A stretch of 41,000 nt of DNA from JBDHTS01 sp044220535. Lineage in GTDB: Bacteria > Pseudomonadota > Alphaproteobacteria > Micavibrionales > Micavibrionaceae. Both the position numbers and the translations under genes were made by a program. Positions 7,260-15,388 of this stretch are shown here, piece after piece. The stretch's first letter is position 1; the number at the start of each line of letters is the position of its first letter. The notes beneath the pieces were generated by a model. It saw only the letters and a list, made by a program, of their open reading frames with translations, searched no databases and had not been told where the DNA came from. The stretch is from contig JBGAQU010000015.1 in assembly GCA_044220535.1 (NCBI GenBank), forward strand, positions 1-41,000. Reading direction: 5' to 3'.

Positions 7260-8475
7260 GACAAAGTTATCCATGGCTATTACAATGGGATCACTATTCG
7301 TCTGCGCGCTTAACTTCGACATTAAGATCATGGGCTGCAGCTGCTGCTGCATCGTCAAATCTTTGCTGTCAGAGAAACGTCCAGGGTGGAGATGTCCTGA
7401 AGCGCATTTCCTGCAAGACCATTAAGGTTCAGGCCGAATTTATTGTCCTCCGTCAGGAAAGTCCGTTGTATTTTTGACGCCCGCGAAATTACCGTCCCGC
7501 GAAGTTATCCATGGCTGCGCCAATGGAAATCATCGATCGGCCTGGCGTCATCTCCAGCACGGGATCATGAGCGGTATTTCAGCAGCATTGGTTAACGCGA
7601 TTTTGCCGTCCAGAATATGCCGTCCGGATGGAGATAACGAAAGCGGTATTGCCGAATAAGATCGTATTGAGCTGGTCTTACCTTCGCTTACCGGTAGCTG
7701 CAGAGAACCAGTTGCCGACCGGCAGCTGGCTTGAGTAAAGCATCTGGTGACCGTTGTTGCTGGAAACCGCCATCGTCAGGTTTATCCGACATCTGCCGAT
7801 CGCAGGCGGGAGTGCGCATCTGCTGCGCCGGACCATAAATCCTCTCCATCCCAGGCGCCGTCTGAAAGAGATAAACCTGAAGGTATTTCCTGCAAGACCA
7901 TTCATTAGTCCGAATTTGTTGTCTGCTGTAAGATAGTCTGAAGTCGCCTTAACTCCGGCAAAGTTGCCATCTTGAGCAAAGTTATCCATGGCTATGCCAA
8001 TGGAATCACTATCTGTCTGCGCGCTTAACTTCGACATTAGATCATGGGCTGCAGCAGCTGCTGCGGCGTCATGGTCTTTGCCGTCCGGAGAAAACGTCCA
8101 GGTGGAGATGTCCTGAAGCGTACTTCCTGCAAGACCATTAAGGTTCAGGCCGAATTTATTGTCCTCCGTCAGAAAGTCCGTTGTATTTTTGACGCCCGCG
8201 AAATTACCGTCCTGCGCGAAGTTATCCATGGCTATGCCAATGGAATCGCTGTCTGTCTGGGCACTCAATTTCGACATCAGATCGCGAGCGGCGGCGGCGG
8301 CAGCTGCATCATGATCTTTGCCGTCCGGGGAAAATGTCCATGTAGAAATATCCTGCAGCGTAGTTCCGGTAAGGCCGTTTAGGCTTAGACCGAATTTGCT
8401 GTCTGCCGTCAAATGATCAGTAATGGAATCCACACCAGAAAAATTGCCATTTTGAGCAAATGTATCCATGGCCTG
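7260..8475 (-). repeat. Tandem ~237-bp (79-codon) coding repeat array
   Basis: The marker TATCCATGGC recurs at about 8463, 8223, 7986, 7503 and 7268, giving intervals of 240, 237, about 483 and 235 bp. The double-length interval contains a foreign LamG-like piece. Copies at 7980-8220 and 7265-7500 are nearly identical apart from scattered 1-base indels in the latter. Confidence 0.85.
7520..7860 (-). other. LamG-like (concanavalin A-like) domain fragment in the repeat array
   Basis: This stretch does not match the 79-codon unit. Reading the minus strand across frames gives NLTMAVSSNNGHQMLYSSQL followed by PVGNWFSAATGKR and later SPSGRHILDGKIALTNA. These resemble the LamG pattern (strand, 'LPVGxWxHVAxT' turn, then 'DGKIxxVRIYN'). 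The frame changes at least once between the two pieces. Identification is by pattern memory only. Confidence 0.4.
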
Positions 8476-8754
8476 CCCAATGGTGTCGCTGTCAACATGT
8501 CCACCCAATTTCTCCATAAACGTGCGGGCGGCTTCGCTTGAATTATAAGGCTTTGTGTAGCTGTAAGACGCTATATCCAGAAGAACTGCATTAAATGTTG
8601 ATGGATCAAAAGAATTAACCTGGGCTTTGGTTAGCGCCTTCACAATGGTTTCAACTTTGGCCAGGTTACCGTTATGCGCAGCGTTCAGCAGTGACTGTTC
8701 TATTGAAGTCGTCATTGAGCCCTCCTCGGGATTTTTAAGGTTTTAGTTTAAGGA

Positions 8755-8791
8755 TAGGCATATCAGGCATGCTAAATGCCTGATATGCCTA
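8755..8791. terminator. Perfect 16-bp inverted repeat between eno and the RTX gene
   Basis: TAGGCATATCAGGCAT, 5-nt loop, then its exact complement at 8776-8791, 40 bp upstream of the RTX gene start and downstream of eno on the same strand. No clean T-run follows on the minus strand, so it may be the eno terminator or an operator-like site for the RTX gene. Confidence 0.5.
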
Positions 8792-8916
8792 AGGAATGCA
8801 CACCACACCCCCATAAGTTCATTATCGCAATCTTTACGATTTTTTAAAACTAATTTAATGTATTATTAACATAATAAATATCTCGTATTAATCACGGGAT
8901 ATTTGGTAATATTATG

Positions 8917-10193
8917 TTACGCAGCATTCTTCTTTTTGGCGCCCGCGACGGCAGGTTGGGTTTTCAGAATTGAAGCACCCGCGTATTGCGCCTGGGGGCC
9001 AAGCATTTCTTCAATACGCAGCAATTGATTGTATTTCGCGATCCGGTCGGAGCGGGAGAGCGATCCCGTTTTGATCTGGCCCGCATTGGTGGCAACGGCC
9101 AGGTCGGCAATCGTTGAATCTTCGGTTTCACCGGAACGATGGGACAGCACGACGCCGTAACCAGCCTTTTGCGCCATCTGGATTGCATCCAGCGTTTCGC
9201 TTAAGGAGCCGATCTGGTTGACCTTCACCAGGATGGCGTTGGCCGCGCCCATATCGATGCCCTGCTCCAGGCGTTTGGAATTCGTGACGAACAGGTCGTC
9301 ACCGACCAGCTGCACTTTATCGCCAAGGGCTTTGGTCAAGGCAACCCATCCATCCCAGTCGTCTTCTGCCATGCCGTCTTCGATAGAAGCAATCGGGTAA
9401 ACGGCACAAAGATCCTGATAGAATTTGACCATCTGGTCGGAGGTGAAGGTTTTGCCTTCGCCTTCCATGACGTATTTGCCGTTTTTGTAGAATTCAGTCG
9501 AGGCGCAGTCGAGGCCTAGCACGACGTCTGTGCCAGGCTTGTAACCAGCCTTCTCAATCGCCTTCATGATGAAATCGAGCGCGTTCGTCGTTGAGCTCAG
9601 TGCTGGCGCGAAACCGCCTTCATCGCCGACATTGGTGTTCATGCCCGCTGCCGACGCAGCGCTTCCGAAAATGTTGGCGCGCCAACGGGCAGGATCATGA
9701 ATTCCTGAAAGTCGATCGGGTTGTCGGCATGCGCGCCGCCATTGATGATATTCATCATCGGCGTCGGCAGAAGATGCGCGAAGCTGCCGCCGACATAGCG
9801 GTACAGGGGCGTGCCCTGTTCATCCGCCATCGCCTTCGCCACGGCCAGGGAGACACCAAGGATCGCGTTCGCGCCGAACTGGCTTTTGTTTTCCGTCCCA
9901 TCCAGTTCGCACATGGTGGTGTCGATATGCATCTGTTCAGCCGCTTCCATGCCGCACAGCGCCTCGAACAATTCGTTGTTCACAAAGTCGACGGCCTTCA
10001 GGACGCTTTTGCCGCCGTAAACGGATTTATCGCCGTCGCGCAGCTCCACCGCCTCATGCGCCCCAGTCGAAGCGCCCGACGGCACCGCCGCGCGGCCTTT
10101 GGCGCCGGATTCCAGCAGGACGTCCACCTCCACCGTCGGGTTACCCCGGCTGTCCAGAATCTGGCGTGCGGTGATGTCGATGATGGCGGACAT
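8917..10193 (-). pseudogene. eno: Enolase, interrupted by an internal deletion with frameshift
   Basis: Enolase converts 2-phosphoglycerate to phosphoenolpyruvate. The N-terminal part (9639-10193; start ATG with AGGAG upstream) runs from MSAIIDITARQILDSRGNPT to PVGAPTFSEALR; the C-terminal part (8917-9642) resumes at MNTNVGDEGGFAPALSS and includes VLSHRSGETEDSTIADLAVA. Compared with the family, about 15 residues that normally follow EALR (MGAEVFHALKK-like) are missing and the frame changes at about 9645-9665. Everything else is typical and highly conserved. Enolase is normally essential in organisms using glycolysis or gluconeogenesis, and the lesion is a clean short deletion, so an assembly error is a serious alternative to a true pseudogene. 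Confidence 0.9.
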
Positions 10194-10230
10194 AAAGAAC
10201 TCCTGATGAGCTAGGTTAATCTGAAAACTG

Positions 10231-11190
10231 TTATAGGACTTGCTGTTCTGTAACGCAAGGTATGCTTATATTTTCGGCAGTTTTGACGGCTGGCTTTTTG
10301 TCGTAAGGCTTGAATTTCAGGCTCAAGTCCAGAAACGGCCAGATTAATTGCTCCCGGAAACGCGGCGGCATTTTCTGGGTAATGCCGATTTTGACCGGCG
10401 GGCGGCGTTTGGGGTCGATGAAATGGGTGCGGAACAGCAGGTCCCATAGCATCAGGTTTTCACCGTAATTCTTGTTGCCTTCGCGCAGGACCTTGGAATG
10501 GTGCCAGCGATGCAGTTCCGGCGTGTTGAATACATGGGACATCGGGAACAGGAAATTCATTTCGACATTGCAATGGGTCAGCACGCCGATATAGGCCGTG
10601 ATGGCCGTGACCCATAAAACGACTTCCAGGGGTGCGCCCAGCGCGACAAGCGTTCCAGAACCCAAAAGGATACTGATCAGTGAATTGACGAAGTGAAACC
10701 GGCCCGTGTTGACGACCCACAATTTCGTCACCGAATGATGCACGGCATGGAAACGCCAGAGCGGATGGAATTCATGGCTCAGGCGGTGCGCCCAGTAGAG
10801 GCCGAACTCCGCCGTAATCAGCCCTAGACCGACCTGCATCCATAAAGCCAGATCGCGCGGCCATATGCCGTAGCCTGGTCCAGCCAAAGGCGTGATCAGT
10901 CTGGTCAGGCCGAAGACGCCCGCGAAAGCCACCAGCGCCTGCACAACGCCTTTGCTCATCAGCGTATGCAGAAGGTCGGCGAGCAGCTGCCCATCCTTTT
11001 CACGCCATTTCAATTCATGCGGCATGACCCGCTCTAGGAAAAACAGCGTAACAATCAGGCAAAGGTAGATCGCGTTGAACGACAGAACGGGATGCGGGGA
11101 ACGGAACGCATGGACGGTCGCGAATACGCACAGGCCGAGAAGGACGGGCCAGAGAAGATGGGTTATAACTGTGCGGATAAAAGGATTCAT
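10231..11190 (-). CDS. Fatty acid hydroxylase / sterol desaturase family membrane protein
   Basis: A 319-residue integral membrane di-iron enzyme of the fatty acid hydroxylase superfamily. Hydrophobic helices at the N-terminus precede the histidine boxes HRLSHE, HAVHHS and HRWHHSK, which bind the metal pair; GENLMLWDLLFRTHF follows. The substrate cannot be told from sequence; in bacteria such proteins modify lipids or carotenoids. It starts 6 bp downstream of the kdsA stop in the same direction, so the two are likely cotranscribed. Confidence 0.85.
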   Translation of the reverse strand: MNPFIRTVITHLLWPVLLGLCVFATVHAFRSPHPVLSFNAIYLCLIVTLFFLERVMPHELKWREKDGQLLADLLHTLMSKGVVQALVAFAGVFGLTRLITPLAGPGYGIWPRDLALWMQVGLGLITAEFGLYWAHRLSHEFHPLWRFHAVHHSVTKLWVVNTGRFHFVNSLISILLGSGTLVALGAPLEVVLWVTAITAYIGVLTHCNVEMNFLFPMSHVFNTPELHRWHHSKVLREGNKNYGENLMLWDLLFRTHFIDPKRRPPVKIGITQKMPPRFREQLIWPFLDLSLKFKPYDKKPAVKTAENISIPCVTEQQVL

Positions 11191-11196
11191 CGGCGG

Positions 11197-12021
11197 CTAG
11201 ATTGATTTGGCAATTTTATCAATGGCGATCATCGGCTTCAGAACGGCCTCAAGTTGGTCAAGGCGGAGCATATTCGGTCCGTCCGATGGCGCATTATCCG
11301 GATCGTTATGCACTTCCATGAACACGGCGGCGACGCAACCTGTGGCAATGGCGGAACGGGCGACATAGGGCACCATGGCGCGATCCCCGCTCGTGGACGT
11401 GCCATTCCCGCCCGGCTGCTGCACGGAATGGGTGGCATCGAACACAACGGGATAGCCGGTCTCCGCCATTTGCGGCAAAGCGCGCATATCGTTGACCAAG
11501 GTGTTATAGCCGAAGGTTACGCCGCGTTCGCACAGCATGATGTTGTCATTGCCGGTGGAGGCGATTTTAGCCGCCACGTTCTTCATATCCCACGGCGCCA
11601 GGAACTGGCCTTTTTTTACATTGATGGCCTTGCCCGTCTTTCCGGCGGCAAGCAGAAGATCCGTCTGACGGCATAGGAAGGCCGGGATCTGCAACACATC
11701 GACCGCTCCGGCCACCTGGACGCATTGTTCTTCCGTATGGATATCCGTGATGGTCGGCACGCCGAACTGTTTTTTCAAGTCCTGAAAGATTGCAAGCGAC
11801 GCATCCAGACCGATACCACGTTCGCCTTTGACCGAGGTGCGGTTGGCCTTGTCGAAGGAGCTTTTATAAATCAGGTTGATCCCCAGCCTGTCCGTAACCT
11901 TTTTGATACCTTCGCACATCATAAACGCATGATCCCGTGACTCCATCTGGCAGGGACCAGCGATGAGGGTAAAGGGGGCGTTGTTGGCGATTTGGTAGGA
12001 TCCGACTTTGACCGATTTCAT
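11197..12021 (-). CDS. kdsA: 3-deoxy-8-phosphooctulonate (KDO-8-P) synthase
   Basis: Condenses phosphoenolpyruvate and arabinose 5-phosphate to KDO 8-phosphate, committing to lipopolysaccharide inner core synthesis in the cytoplasm. The 274 residues show the DAHP-synthase-family TIM barrel with IAGPCQMESRDHA, YKSSFDKANRTS, GERGIGLDASL, PAFLCRQTDLLLAAGKTGKA and VFDATHSVQQPGGNGTSTSG. Length and start (ATG, upstream AGGAG) are normal. It implies a Gram-negative outer membrane with KDO. It lies between pyrG and eno as in other alphaproteobacteria, though accessory genes have entered between pyrG and kdsA. Confidence 0.96.
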   Translation of the reverse strand: MKSVKVGSYQIANNAPFTLIAGPCQMESRDHAFMMCEGIKKVTDRLGINLIYKSSFDKANRTSVKGERGIGLDASLAIFQDLKKQFGVPTITDIHTEEQCVQVAGAVDVLQIPAFLCRQTDLLLAAGKTGKAINVKKGQFLAPWDMKNVAAKIASTGNDNIMLCERGVTFGYNTLVNDMRALPQMAETGYPVVFDATHSVQQPGGNGTSTSGDRAMVPYVARSAIATGCVAAVFMEVHNDPDNAPSDGPNMLRLDQLEAVLKPMIAIDKIAKSI

Positions 12022-12073
12022 GAAACACTCCTGCAGGTCAGTAACCTAGCCTGCCGGGCGGGTTTTGCCAAGG

Positions 12074-12973
12074 CTAGCCGCTGATTTCGATGTCCTTCGC
12101 GCTCCATGGGCCGGGCCAGACTTCGGGATTGCCGTGGCGGATGGCGCGGATTTGCGCCAAGGGTATGTCCCTGGACATCAGCATTGGGCCCAAACCATCA
12201 GCCTTATTCGCAAGAGGGATTTCACTGTGGATACCGTTATAACCGAAGACTTCCTCGCACGGAATAAATACGGAAGCACCGCTGGAGCATCCCGGGCGGG
12301 GTTCGCCGTCTTTCGATGACCCGCCGATCAATCCGACCACGGCCACGGCAGCCATCAATTCAATGGCCCGCGCCTTGGCACAGCCAAACACGCGATGATA
12401 GCCGGAAGGCTTTTCAGTCATGGACGGCACAAGAATAAGGTCGATATCCCTGGTTGCCAGCCGGTGCGACAGATCCGGCATTTCAATATCCAAGCAGATC
12501 AGGATGGCCATGCGGAAACCGCGCCATTCAAAAATGCCGACCTTTAAACCTTTTTCCAAAGTCCAATCATTCGGGTCTTTCTCAAAAGGCGTCAGGACAA
12601 GCTTGTCCTGAAACACCGCCTCCCTATCCGGAAACAGGCCCCAGGCGCGGTTAAAATACCCGCCTTTGCCATCCGGCCAGGGCATGGATCCAGCGATCAG
12701 GGCCACACCCGTTTTTCTGACAGCCTCCTGCAAATCAGGGATGACGATCGCCGCCTGTCCAGCCATCCAGCCGATTTCAGACGTTAAAGGCAGGCCAGCC
12801 GGTGCAAAATGCATCCAGTGCTCGCTGGAATATTCCGGGAGCAGAAGCATATCGACACCGGATTTTGCAGCATTTTCAAGCTGTTCCATAACCAAGCTTA
12901 TCCAGTTCCTGATGTTTTTTACAGGATGGGCCACATTGATTGCCCAGCTGGCTATATTGAGATTTTTAATCAT
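12074..12973 (-). CDS. Carbon-nitrogen hydrolase (nitrilase superfamily)
   Basis: About 299 residues from the ATG at 12971-12973; an upstream in-frame Met would add an unlikely 20-residue tail. The Glu-Lys-Cys triad is visible: Glu in MLLLPEYSSEHW, Lys in DKLVLTPFEKD, and Cys in MAILICLDIEMP. GYFNRAWGLFPD and the last segment LANKADGLGPMLMSRDIPLA fit an amidase fold. The substrate is unknown. It is on the same strand as kdsA, 52 bp upstream, but is not part of the usual conserved cluster. A divergent gene starts about 100 bp away at 13075. Confidence 0.82.
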   Translation of the reverse strand: MIKNLNIASWAINVAHPVKNIRNWISLVMEQLENAAKSGVDMLLLPEYSSEHWMHFAPAGLPLTSEIGWMAGQAAIVIPDLQEAVRKTGVALIAGSMPWPDGKGGYFNRAWGLFPDREAVFQDKLVLTPFEKDPNDWTLEKGLKVGIFEWRGFRMAILICLDIEMPDLSHRLATRDIDLILVPSMTEKPSGYHRVFGCAKARAIELMAAVAVVGLIGGSSKDGEPRPGCSSGASVFIPCEEVFGYNGIHSEIPLANKADGLGPMLMSRDIPLAQIRAIRHGNPEVWPGPWSAKDIEISG

Positions 12974-13074
12974 AAAAAATAAATAAGCTAAGCCTCTACA
13001 CCTATGCAATTTTTTTATTGACGTGATCATCATTAATAATATACATAATTGTTAAATTTTCTTTGGAGGTTAAA

Positions 13075-13593
13075 ATGACTGAGCAAGGCGCAAATAAATG
13101 GCTGAAGTTTTATTTCTATAATAATAACGACCTAGAAAGTATATTTGCATTTTCTCCGGATACCAATATCGGCTTTGTAGAAAGCAACTATTTGAATACG
13201 GGACCTGAAGACGAAGCCTTGCTGTTCCAGAATGCGGCCAGCACATTTCGTCATATGACCGGCCCCGGCGCACTTCGCGCTATCTTTATTCTAGCGGACG
13301 GCAACGTTGAAATTGGCAAGGCGCAAGCTCAGGGCGCGACACTTCTGCCTGTTTGCCTGCGGCTTCCACCGTTTGGGGAGGCGCCAGGAAAATCCCTTCT
13401 TGCATACAATGTCGATGGGCTTAAAGCCACGGCCACCGATATTAAAAGCGCTATTCGAATCGCCTGCCGCGCCAGCGCAGCTGCACATGGCATTGAATTC
13501 AGCAAAAGCGAAGCGACCTATGGCGAAATGATGAAACAGGTGGATCAATGGGAACGCCAGCAAAGCCAGGCACCCGCTCCAAGCCTCGCCTGA
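13075..13593 (+). CDS. Hypothetical protein
   Basis: A 172-residue protein that I do not recognise. The ATG at 13075 is supported by GGAGG 5 nt upstream (13065-13069). The sequence has a mixed alpha/beta appearance (LKFYFYNNNDLESIFAFSP, GALRAIFILADGNVEIGKAQ) and a Gln/Ala/Pro-rich tail. No signal peptide, transmembrane helix or catalytic signature is seen. It is divergent from the nitrilase-family gene and followed on the same strand by another gene 163 bp downstream. Confidence 0.65.
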   Translation: MTEQGANKWLKFYFYNNNDLESIFAFSPDTNIGFVESNYLNTGPEDEALLFQNAASTFRHMTGPGALRAIFILADGNVEIGKAQAQGATLLPVCLRLPPFGEAPGKSLLAYNVDGLKATATDIKSAIRIACRASAAAHGIEFSKSEATYGEMMKQVDQWERQQSQAPAPSLA

Positions 13594-13756
13594 CACGGCC
13601 CAAATCAGAGTCCAGGCAAAAAAATGCACTGCTCTGATAATTTTTCTTTAACTTGAAGACGTTTTCGAATACACACAAAAAACGAACCAAACAAAAGGAT
13701 GGCTTGCATAAAGCACTGACCGGCGCTTGTCGCTAAAATAACGAAGGGTAACTGAT

Positions 13757-14569
13757 ATGGACGAACTGCAGCTTGTTGACATCACCTACGGCAATCCAGA
13801 CCATCACAGGCTGTTTGAACGCGCGTATCATGAGATTTTACACCCTGAGTTTGCAGACTGGCATTCGGACGGCAGCCTTCCCCGGTACTTCAATATGCTG
13901 AGCGGCAATAAGCCTGGCGTAGAGCTTATTGCGAATGTCGCCGGAAGAAACCTTCACTCCCCTAAAAAAGCCGAACTTCTGGCCGTCAGCCTTGCCTATT
14001 ACTACAATTTACAAAATGTCGGCCTGCTGGAATTCAACGCTGTCAGCCCCAACGCGCATGCACAAGGCATCAAGGGCCTTGGCCGGATCATGGTTGATAA
14101 AAGGATTGAATCCCTTCAGAGCCGCGCACAGTTCCATGGCTTTGAATGGACCCCGCCCTTCCTTGAAATTGACGATCCGGAGAAAGTGGCGGCGGAACCG
14201 GGCAAAATATCCCCGTCCAAACGTCTTGAGGTCTTCAATAAATGGGGCGCGAAACTGATAAACGTCAATTATGTTACACCGCCTTTGGGCCAGAAAATCG
14301 ACCATAGCGACCAGTTACGCCTGATGTGTTACCCGGTTAACGGTATTTATGCAGGGCCTGATGAAACCGAAGCATTTCTGCGCGCCGTTTATAAAGAAGG
14401 GCGCGGCGGCAATCCTGATGAAAGCCCCTATTTTCAGGCCATGATGCAGGATATTACATCCTGGAGAGACAAGCTGGCTGAATCGGCTGAATCCGTAATC
14501 GATATGATTGAGGATGCCGTCGAGGCCGCAACATCCATATTTCAAGTTGGTGAGCCTGCATTGACCTAA
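13757..14569 (+). CDS. Hypothetical protein, possible GNAT-like acyltransferase fold
   Basis: A 270-residue protein. The central part VGLLEFNAVSPNAHAQGIKG followed by LGRIMVDKRIESLQ resembles the acyl-CoA binding turn of GNAT acetyltransferases (strand, 'V.P...GxGxG', helix), and the early segment TYGNPDHHRLFERAYHEILH could be the first GNAT helix. The rest (MCYPVNGIYAGPDETEAFLR) fits an acyltransferase dimer half but is not diagnostic. The C-terminal 40 residues are strongly helical and acidic. No signal peptide. The GNAT assignment is an inference from motif shape. Confidence 0.6.
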   Translation: MDELQLVDITYGNPDHHRLFERAYHEILHPEFADWHSDGSLPRYFNMLSGNKPGVELIANVAGRNLHSPKKAELLAVSLAYYYNLQNVGLLEFNAVSPNAHAQGIKGLGRIMVDKRIESLQSRAQFHGFEWTPPFLEIDDPEKVAAEPGKISPSKRLEVFNKWGAKLINVNYVTPPLGQKIDHSDQLRLMCYPVNGIYAGPDETEAFLRAVYKEGRGGNPDESPYFQAMMQDITSWRDKLAESAESVIDMIEDAVEAATSIFQVGEPALT

Positions 14570-14580
14570 GTTCCCTCGGG

Positions 14581-15385
14581 TCAGGGCTTTAATGCCATAT
14601 ATGTCAGGTGAAAGAATGGACGCATAACCGGCTTTTCAGTTATGCGCGGATCATCTTTTGAATCCGGCGCTTTGTGAAAACAGAAAGAATTCATCATAGC
14701 CAATTCTACTTCCGCAAGCTGACGATGCGGCGGCGCTGAATCCCTTACAATTCCCTGCGGTATAATCGTAGGCTTAATGCTCGAGATATCGCGTTCCGAT
14801 TGTACAAGGGTAGGCACAAAGCCTGACCAGGCATATTCATTAACAATCGCGCCTGGATCAACTTTTTCAACATGCAGGGCTTCGGCATATAAACCCATCT
14901 GATTAAATTTCTCAGGCATATTGTCCTGTGTGTGCACATGCCAATGCGTATCGGCAATCAAAGGATAATCGGTTGAAACAGGCAATTGTCTGAATGTCAG
15001 GATCGCAATTTTATCGATTGCCTTTTTGCTCACGGAAAACTGATGATTTGCAGCGGCCTGAACCAAAGGAATCAGAGCGCGAAGATTTTCGGAAGCGTAT
15101 GCAAAGGCGTACCGGATTTTTTGATCGGCACAGCGATAAGAAAAACGCCGTCATAATCTTTAAAGGTTCTTCGGTCAGCGAATGAATGCCTAAAGACAAC
15201 GCAGGCTCGCCGGTTTTTAATTTTCGGGCAGTAATGCGCCCGTCAACACTGATGCCTGGAGGTTTTAGAAGATTGTTAAAGACAGGCGTTATTCTCAGTT
15301 TATTTTTATCATCGAGCATATGATTGACAAAAAAATTGCCTTCCCCAAAACGACTCTTCACTATTTGGGATATCATTTCGCTCAT
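14581..15385 (-). pseudogene. Hypothetical protein split by a frameshift at an A6 run
   Basis: Two overlapping frames on the minus strand make one gene of about 268 codons. The first part starts with ATG at 15385 (MSEMISQIVKSRFGEGNFFV) and reads well to TAFFLSLCRSK; the second frame continues with KIRYAFAYASENLRALIPLV and VQAAANHQFSVSKKAIDKIA to the stop at 14581. The switch is at the A6 run (T6 at 15117-15122 on the plus strand): one A fewer restores a continuous protein. Family unknown; LIADTHWHVHTQDN gives no clear catalytic match. It ends 12 bp from the convergent gene at 13757-14569 and starts just after pyrG. Confidence 0.6.
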
Positions 15386-15388
15386 TGT

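Larger units (their letters stand above)
6412..8715 (-). pseudogene. Broken RTX repeat protein (helical repeats, LamG-like fragment, RTX C-terminus)
   Basis: One ancestral gene of about 770 codons read in several frames. 7678-8715 encodes the start (RBS GAGGAGG, ATG at 8715) and about three 79-residue helical units with cores such as SDSIGIAMDNFAQDGNFAGV and TLQDISTWTFSPDGKDHDA followed by an alanine run. 6412 to about 7120 encodes a last divergent unit and an RTX beta-roll with GNDTLYGDAGNDKLVGGAGA-type nonapeptides and a C-terminus typical of type I secreted proteins. Between them the units continue but are frameshifted. For example, near 7120 the frame carrying GLAGSTLQDISTWTF runs into a stop while DHDVAAAAAAHD resumes in another. 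No type I secretion genes are in the window. Either decay or poor assembly of a repeat array explains this. Confidence 0.85.

Noticed and set aside
7260..8475. CRISPR array
   Set aside because: Repeats are about 237 bp, in frame and coding; no 25-40 bp repeats with unique spacers were seen anywhere in the window.
9591..10214. 207-codon plus-strand frame
   Set aside because: It is antisense to the enolase N-terminal region, with low-complexity His/Arg-rich sequence and no family features.
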